The notes: a model not told the origin generated them from the sequence alone. DNA of 64,000 nucleotides from Streptomyces sp. Ru62 (GCF_002920615.1 NZ_PQSU01000009.1:1-64000), one strand, 5' to 3'; positions 25,698 to 34,968 are shown, numbered from the stretch's first letter. A program made the numbers and translations.

Positions 25698-27079
25698 CCA
25701 GTGCCGCTACTCTGCGGGCGTTCAAGCGCGAGGGCCGCATCGTGGTCGTCGGGGCGTCACTGGCGGGGCTGCGGGCTGCGGAGGCGCTGCGCGCCGAGGG
25801 TTTCACCGGGTCGTTGACCATGATCGGTGACGAGCTGGGCGAACCCTACGACCGGCCTCCCCTGTCCAAGCAGGTGATGACCGGGTGGGTGCCGGCCGGG
25901 GGCACCACGTTGCCCCGCCGTCGCGGCATCGATGCGGAGTGGTTGCTGGGCGTGCCCGCCAGTGGGCTGGACCTCGCGGCGAACCGCGTACGACTCGCGG
26001 ACGGACGCGAGGTTCCCTTCGACCGGGTACTGATCGCCACCGGGGTACGGGCGCGGCCGTGGTGCGTCGAGTCCGAGGCGGCTGTGGACGGGGCGTTCGT
26101 CGTGCGTACGCGTGAACATGCCGAGAGCCTGCAGCGAGCCCTCGCCGCCGGGCCTTCCCGCGTTCTGGTGATCGGGGCGGGGTTCACCGGTTCCGAGATC
26201 GCTTCGGTCTGCCGAGAGCGGGAGCTACCGGTGACGGTCGCCGAGCTGGGAGCGGCTCCGCTGGCCGGGGCGCTGGGTGCCGTGATCGGTGAGGTTGCGG
26301 CGGACTTGCAGCGCACTCACGGCGTCGACCTGCGGTGCGGTGTCAAGGTCACCCGGCTTGAGGGCGACGCACAGGGGCGGTTCCGCCGTGCTCACTTCGA
26401 CGACGGCAGTACGGTCGACGCCGATGTGGCGGTAGTGGCACTCGGGAGCATTCGCAACACCGAGTGGCTACGGGAGTCGGGGCTGGCAGCGGGCGTGTGG
26501 GGAGTCGCCTGCGACACAGGCTGCCGCGCCCTCGACATCCATGGCCGAGCCACCGGCGACGTGTTCGCCGCAGGAGACGTGGCGCGTTGCCCGCACCCCC
26601 TCTATGAACACCGGCTCATCTCACTGGAGCACTGGGCCAACGCCGTGGAGCAGGCCGAGGTCGCGGCCCACAACATGGTCAGCGCCCAGGCGGACCGCCG
26701 GCCGTATCTGTCGATCCCGCTGTTCTGGTCGATCCAGTTCGGCGTCAACATCAAGTCCGTCGGCGTGCCGACCTTCGCCGACGAGGTGGTCGTCACCCAG
26801 GGGTCGCTGGACGACCATCGTTTCGTCGCCGCATACGGCTATCGGGGCCGCGTCACGGCTGCCGTGAGCTTCGACGACGCCAAGTGGCTGCACCACTACC
26901 GACGGTTGATCGAGACGGCCGCACCTTTCCCGCCACGCTCCCCCACGCCGGACCAGCCGACCGACGTGAGACCGGTACCCGTCGACCTCCCCGGGCCCGG
27001 CCTGCTCGCTCAGGGCGCCACCGCGGTCGTCACCGGCACCGGCACCGGCACCGGCACCGGCAGGAGGAGGGCCGTATGA
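25694..27079 (+). CDS. FAD-dependent ferredoxin reductase
   Basis: This 461-residue flavoprotein of the pyridine-nucleotide disulfide oxidoreductase class fits the ferredoxin/rubredoxin reductase type. FAD is bound by VVVGASLAGLRAAEALR near residue 17 and by the ATGDVFAAGDVA motif near 293. NAD(P)H is bound by VLVIGAGFTGSEIAS near 155. The GTG start overlaps the ferredoxin stop and its own stop overlaps the P450 start. The C-terminus ends in a repeated Thr-Gly tract encoded by a hexanucleotide repeat. It should pass electrons from NAD(P)H to the upstream ferredoxin. Confidence 0.9.
   Translation: MTSAATLRAFKREGRIVVVGASLAGLRAAEALRAEGFTGSLTMIGDELGEPYDRPPLSKQVMTGWVPAGGTTLPRRRGIDAEWLLGVPASGLDLAANRVRLADGREVPFDRVLIATGVRARPWCVESEAAVDGAFVVRTREHAESLQRALAAGPSRVLVIGAGFTGSEIASVCRERELPVTVAELGAAPLAGALGAVIGEVAADLQRTHGVDLRCGVKVTRLEGDAQGRFRRAHFDDGSTVDADVAVVALGSIRNTEWLRESGLAAGVWGVACDTGCRALDIHGRATGDVFAAGDVARCPHPLYEHRLISLEHWANAVEQAEVAAHNMVSAQADRRPYLSIPLFWSIQFGVNIKSVGVPTFADEVVVTQGSLDDHRFVAAYGYRGRVTAAVSFDDAKWLHHYRRLIETAAPFPPRSPTPDQPTDVRPVPVDLPGPGLLAQGATAVVTGTGTGTGTGRRRAV
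27032..27061 (+). repeat. Hexanucleotide tandem repeat (ACCGGC)5
   Basis: Five perfect copies of ACCGGC encode five Thr-Gly units at the C-terminus of the reductase. The tract is immediately followed by AGGAGGAGGG, the ribosome-binding site of the P450 gene. Copy-number change would lengthen the tail without a frameshift. Confidence 0.85.
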
Positions 27080-28296
27080 CCACGGCCGAGATGCGCGGCA
27101 CGCTGCGACGGATCTTCGACTACTCCGCCCGGGCCGACCCGTACCCGCTGTATGCCGAGTTGCGCGAGACGCCGGTGGCTCGGCAGGAGGACGGCAGCTA
27201 CGTCATCAGCACCTATCGCGAGATCACAGACATACTGCACGACCCGCACCTGAGCTCCGACATGCGCAGTCTGTCGTGCCCGATGCCCGCACTTGAGGAA
27301 GGCGTCACGACGGCGTTCATCAAGAGGGACCCGCCCGAGCATGATCGCCTGCGGCGTATGGCGATGCGCCAGTTCGGCCCCCCGCACACGCCGGGGTTGG
27401 TGGCCGACATGGAAAGCGACCTGACCGCCACCGTCGGCAGCCTGATCGACGATTTCGTGGGCAGGGAGCGGATCGACGTCGTCGACGATTTCGCCTGCCC
27501 GTTCCCCGTGACCGTGACGTGCCACTTGCTCGGCGTCCCGCGCGAGGACGAACCGCGGTTCCACCTCTGGGTGAACGACATCATGAACTCGGTCGACTTT
27601 GACCCCGAGACCGACCCGAAGGAGAAGCTGGACAAGGGCGTACAGGCCCGCAAGGACTTGCGCCGGCGCCTCGGCGAGCTGGTGGAACAGCGCCACGGCC
27701 GACGGGGCGACGGCCTGCTCTCACGGCTGGCCAACGACGACGGGCCCGACGGCCGGATGACCGACCCCGAAATCGTCGCCACCGCCAAACTGCTCCTCAT
27801 CGCCGGCCATGAGACCGTCGTCAACCTCATCACCAACGGCATGCTGACGCTGCTGCGCCACCCTCACGTGCTGCGACGACTGCGCCACGAACCCGACCTC
27901 GTCGTGCCGCTGGTCGAGGAACTGCTGCGCTACGAGCCACCCGTACAGATCATTCCCTGGCGGGCGGCGTACAGCGACATCACCGTCGGGGACACCGTCA
28001 TCCCCAAAGGCTCGCAGATCATGCTCATGTTGGCCTCGGGCAGCCGCGATCCGCAGCGCTTCCACGATCCCGACCGCTTCGACCCGGACCGGCGTGACAA
28101 CCAGCACCTGGGCTTCGGCAGCGGCATTCACTCATGCTTCGGCGCCCCGCTGGCCCGGCGGGAAACCCAGATCGCGCTGACCGAGCTGGTACGCCGACTC
28201 GACCGCCCCAGGCTGGTCGCCGAGCCGCCGCCGTACCGGCCCAGCCCCGTTCTCCGGGGTCCGATCCATCTGGACGTCGAGCAAGGTGACGATTGA
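27076..28296 (+). CDS. Cytochrome P450
   Basis: This soluble class-I bacterial cytochrome P450 has 406 residues. The I-helix oxygen-activating motif is AGHETV at 243-248, the ExxR pair is Glu282/Arg285 in VEELLRYEPP, and the heme ligand is Cys354 in FGSGIHSCFG. ATG 27076 overlaps the reductase stop (ATGA) and has a very strong AGGAGG. With the preceding ferredoxin and reductase it makes a self-contained hydroxylase operon. The substrate cannot be told from the sequence; no biosynthetic genes lie beside it. Confidence 0.95.
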   Translation: MTTAEMRGTLRRIFDYSARADPYPLYAELRETPVARQEDGSYVISTYREITDILHDPHLSSDMRSLSCPMPALEEGVTTAFIKRDPPEHDRLRRMAMRQFGPPHTPGLVADMESDLTATVGSLIDDFVGRERIDVVDDFACPFPVTVTCHLLGVPREDEPRFHLWVNDIMNSVDFDPETDPKEKLDKGVQARKDLRRRLGELVEQRHGRRGDGLLSRLANDDGPDGRMTDPEIVATAKLLLIAGHETVVNLITNGMLTLLRHPHVLRRLRHEPDLVVPLVEELLRYEPPVQIIPWRAAYSDITVGDTVIPKGSQIMLMLASGSRDPQRFHDPDRFDPDRRDNQHLGFGSGIHSCFGAPLARRETQIALTELVRRLDRPRLVAEPPPYRPSPVLRGPIHLDVEQGDD

Positions 28297-28837
28297 CGCG
28301 GCGGCCGAGGCCCGCCGGTACGACCGCGGCTGCCGGGCCGGAGGGGCGGCGCCGCGTGCGGTCCCGGAGGCCGGAGGCACGGCGCCCCCGGCCGGGCGCC
28401 GCTCGACAGCGGGCGCCGTGGTACAGCGGCGCCTGGCCGTGCCGGCGGTCGCCGGCCGGCTGGAAGTGCTCACTCGTGGGCGCTGATCACACCGCCGACG
28501 CTGAGCACGATGTACACGTCTTTGGCGTCCAGCCCCGGCGTCCGTGCCGTTCGTCTCCAGCTCGGCAGGTACCGAACCGTCGTGACGATCTTCGCGAGGG
28601 GTGCTGGTCACCGAGTCGGCGGATCTCTGCCGTGCTGACGTCGTGCAGCGTCCGGGTGGGGGCCGGGGACCCCGACGTGGCAGCGGCGACCGGTGTGCCG
28701 CTGCGGTGCGCGGCGTTCGAGCGGCTCCGTACACTGGTCACGGGGTGTCGGAGGCGTGGTCCCGGCCGCCGTCCGCTCGCGCGCGCCGGCCGGCCGCCTC
28801 TGCTGTGTCGCACATCCCGTCGAGAAATGGCGTTCGG
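28297..28837. other. GC-rich gap with a minus-strand coding trace
   Basis: No intact gene is seen. On the minus strand at about 28480-28600 frames read IVTTVRYLPSWRRTARTP followed by GLDAKDVYIVLSVGGVISA and a stop, probably the tail of a lost gene that I do not recognise. The first 150 bases after the P450 gene are rich in short GC stems that could end its transcript. Confidence 0.35.
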
Positions 28838-29812
28838 CTACGCGTTGTTCATCGCTTTCTGTTCGCGTTCGGGAGCGTCCGCGCCGCCGCCGTCCGGGAA
28901 GTGGGCGCGCAGGCGGTCCACCGCGTCCAGGTGGGACTCGCGGACGACGTAGCGGGTGATCCCCCAGCGGCGCCGGTGCTCGTCGAGCGCGGCCGTGATC
29001 TCCCGTTCCGTGCCGACCCACGCGTAGGGCGAGGCGAGCACGTCGGCCGGGGAGCAGTTCAGCTGCCCGGCGATGCGGTGGGCCGCGGCCTCGGCGTCGT
29101 CGGTGACCTCCACCATCTGGACCAGTGCCTCGCGCGCCGGGGCGGTGGACCGGCCGGCGGCGCCCTGTTCGATCAGGTCGATCTGGCGGTCGATGTCCTC
29201 GGCGTTCCAGCGCGTCTCGTGCATGTGGCCGTCGGGCAGGGTGCGGCCCAGCCCGCTCAGGCCCACGACGTCCGCGTGCGCCCCCGCCCAGCGCAGCAGC
29301 GCGGTGTTGCCGCCCCCGAAGGTGAACGGCACATCGCCCCGGACCGGGCGCGGCCTGGTGAGCCGGGCCTGGCGGGCGCGCGCCTCGGGGCCGTCGAGGG
29401 TGACGGTCTCGCCCGCGAGGAGCGCGCGACAGGCTTCGGCCACGACCTGGAAGCGCCGGACGCGCCCTGCCACGTCCGGCCGCTGCCCGCCCAGCATCTC
29501 CCACTCGGCCGGGGTGTGGCCCGCGCCCAGGGCCAGGCGCGCGCGTCCGCCGGAGACGAGGTCCAGGGTCGCGACGTCCGACGCCAGCAGCAGCGGCTCG
29601 CGCACCCCCGCGTGGGAGACGTAGGAGCCCAAGCCGAGGCGTTCGGTGACCGCCGCAGCGGCGGCCAGCGCGACGAAGGGGGAGGCGGCGGTGCCCGGGT
29701 GGTCGGCCGCGAGCAGCGCGTCGTACCCCCCTGCCTCCGCGCGCCGGGCCAGCGCGGTCCAGGAGGCGGCGTCTCGCGGTTGGGCCTGTACGGAAATGAT
29801 CGGTGACTGCAT
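28838..29812 (-). CDS. LLM-class flavin-dependent oxidoreductase
   Basis: This luciferase-like monooxygenase family member has 324 residues. It shows the TIM-barrel pattern: AEAGGYDALLAADHPG, VTERLGLGSYVSHAGVREP, SDVATLDLVSGGRARLALGA and GHTPAEWEMLGG. These sequences often use F420 or FMNH2 (TIGR03621-like group is possible). The start ATG 29812 is the only good one. The neighbours are remnants, so the pathway is not evident. Confidence 0.85.
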   Translation of the reverse strand: MQSPIISVQAQPRDAASWTALARRAEAGGYDALLAADHPGTAASPFVALAAAAAVTERLGLGSYVSHAGVREPLLLASDVATLDLVSGGRARLALGAGHTPAEWEMLGGQRPDVAGRVRRFQVVAEACRALLAGETVTLDGPEARARQARLTRPRPVRGDVPFTFGGGNTALLRWAGAHADVVGLSGLGRTLPDGHMHETRWNAEDIDRQIDLIEQGAAGRSTAPAREALVQMVEVTDDAEAAAHRIAGQLNCSPADVLASPYAWVGTEREITAALDEHRRRWGITRYVVRESHLDAVDRLRAHFPDGGGADAPEREQKAMNNA

Positions 29813-29897
29813 GTCAGGAGGCTAGGGCGAGGCCCCGCCGGGCGGTGGTCTTTGCGCGTGTGGCGAAACCGTCCCGCTCGGCTCGGGCACGGCGTCA

Positions 29898-30135
29898 GCC
29901 CGCCGTCGCCGCGTCCTCGGAGACCGGTGTCCGCGCCTCCGCGGGGTCGGCGAGGCCGCGCAGCGGGCGGTTCCGGACCACGTAGCAGATGAGCAGCACG
30001 TACAGACCGCCGAACAGCCCGAGGGTGGGGCGCAGACCGATGTTCTGCGCGAGCCAGCCCGTGGCGAAGATGCCGACCGGCGCGGCGGCGAAGGCCATGG
30101 CCAGCACCGCGCCCCAGACCCGGCCCAGTGCCACC
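29898..30135 (-). pseudogene. C-terminal remnant of an MFS transporter
   Basis: The frame reads GRVWGAVLAMAFAAAPVGIF, ATGWLAQNIGLRPTLGLFGG and LYVLLICYVVRNRPLRGLAD before a short tail and stop. This is the last pair of membrane helices of an MFS exporter. Upstream it abuts the NRPS remnant in a different frame, so most of the transporter has been deleted. Confidence 0.55.
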
Positions 30136-30510
30136 GGCGGCGTGGAAGGCGGCGCGATGGGCGGCCGCCAGCCGGGCCGGATCGGCGCCCGGCGCCTCGA
30201 CGCGCCACAGCCGGCGGTCCGTGGCGTCCGCACGCCAGCCGGTGTCCGTGCGCCGGAACGCCGAGCACAGGCCGGGATGGGCGGCCGCCACCCGTTTGAC
30301 GACCACGGCCGGCCACTCGGGGTCCAGCGGCCGGGCGGCGGTGAGCACCAGGCTGTGCGCCCACGGCTCCGGGTGCGGCAGGCCGCCCTCCAGCAGGTCC
30401 TCCTGCTCGGGGCTGACCGCCCCTTGCGCCGGCTCGGCACCGCTTCGGGTGGTGGCCGACTCCGGCCGGACCAGGGCCAGTGGCCACGCATGGTGGGGGC
30501 GCGGAACAGC
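30136..30510 (-). pseudogene. NRPS remnant: carrier-protein end and condensation start
   Basis: RQLFRAPTM looks like the end of a peptidyl-carrier domain. After a one-base slip the frame continues LALVRPESATTRSGAEP, then AVSPEQEDLLEGGLPHPEPW, SLVLTAARPLDPEWPAVVV and KRVAAAHPGLCSAFRR, the typical opening of a condensation or epimerisation domain. It ends AAAHRAAFHAA at the transporter remnant. The catalytic HHxxxDG motif is not present. This is a scar of a deleted non-ribosomal peptide synthetase cluster. Confidence 0.5.
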
Positions 30511-30519
30511 TGCCGGGGA

Positions 30520-31015
30520 TGAGCGAGTCGGTCGCGATCATCGGTCAGTACTCGGACGCCCCGTTGCCGGACGACGCGGTGGAGCGGGTCAGGGAGATCG
30601 CCGAGCGGCACCTGGCGACCCGGTTGCGCGCCACGCCCGGGATGGCGGCGGCCCTGCGGGAGATCACGGCGCCCGTGTAGGTGGTGTCGAACTCCCCGCT
30701 CGGCATGATCGAGGACCGCCTGCGCCGCACCGGCCTCGACGGCTTCTTCACCGGCCCCACTTCTCGGCGTACGAACTCGGCACGTGGAAGCCGGACCCCG
30801 GCCTCTACCGGCAGGCGGTACGCACACTGGGGCTGGACCCCGGGGCCGTCGTCGCGGTCGAGGACAGCGAGGTCGGCGTGCGCTCCGCCCACGACGCGGG
30901 CCTGCGCGTCCACTGGTACCGGCCCGACCGGCCGGAGGAGAGCCGGTGCTCGGGGCACGTCCGGGTCTTCGGTGACATGAGGGCACTGCCCGGACTGCTC
31001 GCGGCGCGGGTCTGA
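30520..31015 (+). pseudogene. Broken HAD-family phosphatase
   Basis: From ATG 30520 the frame reads DDAVERVREIAERHLATRL and ATPGMAAALREITAPV, then a TAG, then VVSNSPLGMIEDRLRRTGLD. After a frameshift near 30765 it continues as SAYELGTWKPDPGLYRQAV and AVVAVEDSEVGVRSAHDAGL. Motifs II (SNS), III (KPDP) and IV (VEDSEVG) of HAD-IA phosphatases are present, but the N-terminal DxD nucleophile motif is gone. It is a pseudogene. Confidence 0.65.
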
Positions 31016-31134
31016 CCGGGCCGCCCGCGCCGTAGCCTCCCGCGCAATCCGCGTCCCCTGTCTTCCGTGATTCCGGCGGCACGGGAGCGGACGGAAGAGG
31101 CGGCGAGGTAGGGAACGGGTTCATCGGCGTCCAC

Positions 31135-31269
31135 GTGTGCGGGGCGGTCGCGGTCCTGCTGCTGGCGGTCGGACTGCGGGACACCGCGGTGGTCTGGTGG
31201 CTGCGGCGGCACGGCGTACGCACCTGGGGACGCGATCTGACCCGCGTGGTGCAACCGCAGCCGCAATGA
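31135..31269 (+). CDS. Very small membrane protein or fragment
   Basis: From GTG 31135 a 44-residue peptide reads CGAVAVLLLAVGLRDTAVVW followed by WLRRHGVRTWGRDLTRVV and a stop. One membrane helix and a cytosolic basic tail are likely. The frame is open upstream, and the sequence resembles the first or last helix of DUF3592-type membrane proteins, so it may be a fragment. Confidence 0.3.
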   Translation: MCGAVAVLLLAVGLRDTAVVWWLRRHGVRTWGRDLTRVVQPQPQ

Positions 31270-31347
31270 CCCAGGCGCTCCGCCGCCCGCACCGTTCGCG
31301 GTGCGGCAAGGTCCGGGCGTGTCAGGTCGTCAGGCAAGCCGAGACGG

Positions 31348-32574
31348 TCAGGCGTTGTCCGGCCATGTCAGGCGCCTGGCGTAGTGGGTCCATACAGCGA
31401 TGCCCATGAGGGTGGCTGTCATGCCGCCCAGGGTCATGACCGTCGAGGGTGAGCTGGCGTCGACGACGAGTCCGCCGGTCAGAGCGCCGAGGGAGATCGT
31501 GGCCTGGAACGACGCGGTGAACAGGACGGAAGCGGCTTCGGGGGTGTCGGGGCTCGCCTTGGTGAACCACGTCTGGGAACAGACAGGGACGGCCCCGTAT
31601 GCCATGCCCCAGACGATGAGGAGGGCGATCGCTGCGACTGTGCCATGCCCCGTGACGGGCAGGAGCAAGGTGGCGGCAGCAATCATGCCGGCGGCGGTGC
31701 CGAAGGTGGCCCGGGGGTGCCGTGCGATCAGAGAGCCGCCCAGGAAGTTGCCGAGGATGCCCGCTGCTCCGTAGATGAGCAGGAAGACGGTGACGAGTCC
31801 GGAGCTGACGTCGGTGACCTGCTCAAGGAACGGGGTGACGTAGGTGTACGTGCCGAAGTGCGCCAACACGACCAGGACGGTCAGGAGAAGGGCGAATCGG
31901 GTGGCAACGCTGTTGAGCATGCCGCGCAGTACGCGCAGGCGCGTGGTCTGGTGAGGTGGCAGTGGCGGCGTGACGATCAACAGCATGATCAGTACGGCGA
32001 CGGTGAAGCCGCCCATGGCGATGAACGCGGTGCGCCATCCGGCAAGGTCGCCGATGAGTGTGCCGGCCGGCACGCCCAGTACGGAGCCCAAAGGTACTGC
32101 GGAGAAGATCACTGCCGTGGCTCGGCCGACGGATGCGACGGGTACCAGGCGTTCGGCCAGCGAGGCGCCGATGGACCAGAAGCCGCCGATCACGACGCCG
32201 ACGATGATGCGGGAGACCAGGACCAGCCAGTAGTCGGGGGCTGCTGCTGCCAGGAAGTTCGCTGCGGCGAGCAGGACCATGAAGACGCACAGCATCAGGC
32301 GGCGGTCGATCCGCGCGGTCACGACGGTGACGACGGGTGCGGCGATCGCTGCGAGGAAGCCGGGCATGACCATCATCAGTCCGGCCATGCCGTCGGAGAC
32401 GGTAAAGCTTGCGCCGATCTTGGTCAGAAGTCCGATGGGGAGGATTTCTGTGGTGACGATGGAGAAGATTCCCAGCGTCACCGCGACGACGGCCAGCCAT
32501 CCGACTACCGGGGAGCGAGGCGGTGATTCGGGCCCGCCAGGGTCGCGCGTGGTGGCGGTGGTGGATGCGGCCAT
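31348..32574 (-). CDS. MFS efflux transporter (DHA1 type)
   Basis: This 408-residue inner-membrane transporter has 12 hydrophobic helices. Family marks are the first helix with TTEILPIGLLTKIG (typical of the AraJ/Cml drug:H+ antiporter-1 group), the loop motif ARIDRRLML, motif C-like VGVVIGGFWSIGASLAERL, and a repeat in the second half. It probably exports sugars, purines or drugs; the substrate is unknown. No regulator is adjacent. Confidence 0.9.
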   Translation of the reverse strand: MAASTTATTRDPGGPESPPRSPVVGWLAVVAVTLGIFSIVTTEILPIGLLTKIGASFTVSDGMAGLMMVMPGFLAAIAAPVVTVVTARIDRRLMLCVFMVLLAAANFLAAAAPDYWLVLVSRIIVGVVIGGFWSIGASLAERLVPVASVGRATAVIFSAVPLGSVLGVPAGTLIGDLAGWRTAFIAMGGFTVAVLIMLLIVTPPLPPHQTTRLRVLRGMLNSVATRFALLLTVLVVLAHFGTYTYVTPFLEQVTDVSSGLVTVFLLIYGAAGILGNFLGGSLIARHPRATFGTAAGMIAAATLLLPVTGHGTVAAIALLIVWGMAYGAVPVCSQTWFTKASPDTPEAASVLFTASFQATISLGALTGGLVVDASSPSTVMTLGGMTATLMGIAVWTHYARRLTWPDNA

Positions 32575-33169
32575 GGATTCCGTCCTGTGATGTGTGCGCT
32601 CTTGCGTGTTCAGTTCAGCAGGCGGAGCGGGGCGAGGGCTGGCAGGTATGCGACATCACCGCTGCCCCGAAGGGTGGTGTCGTAATTCCGCTCGCGCGTG
32701 TCCTCACGGTCGTTGCAGGTCACGGGTTTGCTGGGAGGGCTCTTCGTGGAGGATCTAAGGCCGTGCGGTTCATGCGCGACTTGGGCAACCTTCCCTGATG
32801 CACTCGCATCCGTATATGCATGCGACGGTGACCGCCCGCGTGTGCGGCTTCGGCAAGATTGCGTTGACCGGCGCAGACAGCCGGATTCTGGTGTGCTCTA
32901 TGGGATATCCATGGCCCTGCCCTTTCCCTGCTCGACCCGTCGAATTCGCTGGCTGGGCCCCGGGCAATCTGCGGACAGCACATGCCGCAGGTCCTGTGTT
33001 GTCGCCGCGTCGACAGAGGTGTTCGCGCCGGCAGCGGCCGGGCTCCCGGATGGCCGGCGGGCGAGTGTGCACTGGAGCGCGGGGCTGTCGCCGGTGTGGC
33101 GGCCTGGTGACAGGAGGTGGCGTCATGAGTACGGGTGCCCGTCAGTCGTGAAGTCCGAGCGGCTTGCGT
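32575..33169. other. No gene recognised
   Basis: This stretch upstream of the MFS gene has lower coding character on both strands. I could not find a supported start, a family resemblance or a clear regulatory dyad. Confidence 0.45.
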
Positions 33170-33420
33170 GAGCCGGATGGCTGCGCCCGGCCCGTGTACC
33201 CGGGTGCAGCGAGCGGCCTCGGCGTCCGTCGGCGTCCGGCAGAAGCTGTCGAGCGGCTGGGGCATGGTCCAGGCCATGGCCGGGGCCGGCGACCTGACCG
33301 GTGACGGCCTGCCCGACCTGACGGTGGTGTGGAACGACGGCACCGCCCACCTCTACCCCGGAAAGGCCGGCGGCCTCGCCGTGCGGGGTGGCCGCGAGTG
33401 GGCTGCTCCGGACAGCGTGG
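33170..33420 (+). pseudogene. FG-GAP/VCBS repeat remnant
   Basis: VYPGAASGLGVRRR, then in another frame KLSSGWGMVQAMAGAGDLTG and DGLPDLTVVWNDGTAHLYPG. The GDLTGDGLPDL calcium-binding loop is the hallmark of FG-GAP/VCBS beta-propeller repeats of secreted proteins. Only one and a half repeats remain. Confidence 0.5.
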
Positions 33421-33644
33421 ACCGTACAAGAGGCCACGTGGACAGGGAAAACGCAACTTCGACAGGGCCCGCGGAGGCGGCTACCTTCACCTTGTCCTCG
33501 GCAACCACCCGCGGTCGCCCAGGAGTTGGCCCAGGCTGAGCCATCCGCGACGGGACGAGTTGGTCACGCCCCGCGGATCCTCGCCCCCAGGCGTAAGCCA
33601 CCGAACCGGGTCCACACCAGGCACCCACACCCAGGGAGAGACGC

Positions 33645-34202
33645 ATGCCCCATCTCGCGCTCTACACATTCGGCGTCCTGAAGTCACCTCTCGCCGATCC
33701 CGCGCCTCTCATGAGCGAGTTCTACGACATGGGTGAGGCCGTCTACCGGAAGGTCGGTCAGCAGCCCGGGTACCTCGGCCGCGCTGAAGCGGCAGAGGGC
33801 GACCGAGGCTTGCTGTTCGAGGCGGACTGGGGTGCATGGGGGGAGTTCGCCGTACCGACGTGGTACGGCAAGGGCCGCACGGTGGAAACCACCGCCCTGG
33901 CCGCGACCCTCTCACTGTGGACCGGTCTGCGCCCCGCCTTCGACGCCGTCTACACCGGTCTGCACCGTGCGGCGCTGAACAGGCGTTACGACTGGTTCGA
34001 GAGGACAGGGCACCCTAATCACGTGATCTGGTGGGTACCCGATGGTGTGACACCCACCTGGCAGGACGGGGTTTCCCGGCTGGAACACCTCCATGACCAC
34101 GGCTCCGCGCCGCACGCCTTCACCTTCCACCACTCGTTCGCCCCGGAGGGAACTCCGACCAGGATCAATAGCGTCGGGCCGAAGAGCGACCAGGTCCGCT
34201 GA
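33645..34202 (+). CDS. DUF3291 protein
   Basis: This 185-residue protein of the DUF3291 family (dimeric alpha/beta-barrel-like fold, unknown function, some monooxygenase-like) has LALYTFGVLKSPLADPAPLM at the start, TALAATLSLWTGLRPAFDAV in the middle, and HVIWWVPDGVTPTWQDGVSR with HAFTFHHSFAPEG near the end. The ATG follows GGGAGAG. It is convergent with the TetR gene, with a small terminator hairpin between. Confidence 0.75.
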   Translation: MPHLALYTFGVLKSPLADPAPLMSEFYDMGEAVYRKVGQQPGYLGRAEAAEGDRGLLFEADWGAWGEFAVPTWYGKGRTVETTALAATLSLWTGLRPAFDAVYTGLHRAALNRRYDWFERTGHPNHVIWWVPDGVTPTWQDGVSRLEHLHDHGSAPHAFTFHHSFAPEGTPTRINSVGPKSDQVR

Positions 34203-34259
34203 CGAAGAAGCCTGTGGGACTGGGTTGCCTGTCCAACGCCTCGATTGCATCCACCGTCA

Positions 34260-34279
34260 ACCCCGAAGGGTTTCGGGGT
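34260..34279. terminator. Bidirectional terminator hairpin
   Basis: ACCCCGAA and TTCGGGGT form an 8-bp stem with a GGGT tetraloop between the convergent DUF3291 and TetR genes. Confidence 0.5.
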
Positions 34280-34329
34280 GGGGCTGACCGGAAGTGGGGG
34301 CCCGGCTGTGTGCCCATGGAGGCGGCGTG

Positions 34330-34908
34330 TCAGACCATGGCGAGCCGGTCCACCAGCAGCTCCACCCTCGCCTCGGCGTCCTCGGGCAGCAGGCGGCCCG
34401 CGCGGGTCAGGGTCGCGAGGCCGTGCAGGGCCGCCCAGAACACCTCGGTGAACAGCCCCGGGTTGACGCCGTCGCCGGCGACCTCGTCGAGAGTCTCCAG
34501 CAGGGCGGCGAAGGCATCCTTCAGAGGCTCGGGGGTGTCCTCCTGCGCGTACGCCAGGCCGCCGTCGAGCTGGAACAAGGCGTCGTAGACCGCCGGGTTG
34601 CGGGCGGCGAAGTCGAGGTAGGCGCGGGCCAGAGCGGCGACCCGGGCGCGCGGGCCGTCCGCGGCGGAGGTCGCGTCCCGCACCGACGCGGCCAGTTCGG
34701 CGGCCCCCTGAAGGGCGACGGCGCCGATGATCTCGCGCTTGCCGCGGAAGTGGCTGTAGAGGACGGGCTGACTGTATTCGATGCTCTCGGCGAGCCGGCG
34801 GGTGGTGACCGCCTCCCAGCCCTGTCGCTCGGCGAGTTCGCGGGCTGTCGCCACGATGAGGCGCTCGCGCTCCGCCCGTTCGCGCTGCTTGCGTTCCTGT
34901 ACCGACAT
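34330..34908 (-). CDS. TetR-family transcriptional regulator
   Basis: This 192-residue repressor has an N-terminal TetR helix-turn-helix at about residues 12-58 (LIVATARELAERQGWEAVTT, RRLAESIEYSQPVLYSHFRG) and an all-helical ligand-binding domain ending ARVELLVDRLAMV (TetR_C WHG-like group). It is divergent from a DUF1772 membrane gene. Two 13-bp palindromes of the same design lie in the intergenic region, one 10 bp upstream of this gene. It should repress itself and the DUF1772 gene, with relief by an unknown ligand. Confidence 0.92.
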   Translation of the reverse strand: MSVQERKQRERAERERLIVATARELAERQGWEAVTTRRLAESIEYSQPVLYSHFRGKREIIGAVALQGAAELAASVRDATSAADGPRARVAALARAYLDFAARNPAVYDALFQLDGGLAYAQEDTPEPLKDAFAALLETLDEVAGDGVNPGLFTEVFWAALHGLATLTRAGRLLPEDAEARVELLVDRLAMV

Positions 34909-34917
34909 AAGTCGATC

Positions 34918-34930
34918 CTAGCACCGCTAG
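34918..34930. promoter_or_regulatory. TetR operator candidate, site 1
   Basis: CTAGCACCGCTAG is a perfect palindrome of CTAGC arms around three bases, 10 bp upstream of the TetR start. Confidence 0.6.
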
Positions 34931-34968
34931 ACAATCGAGCGGCAGCAGCACTAGCGTTGCTTCATCAG

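Noticed and set aside
28297..28480. A novel non-coding RNA after the P450 gene based on many GC stems
   Set aside because: The stems are short and imperfect, as expected from very GC-rich DNA, and no promoter is visible.
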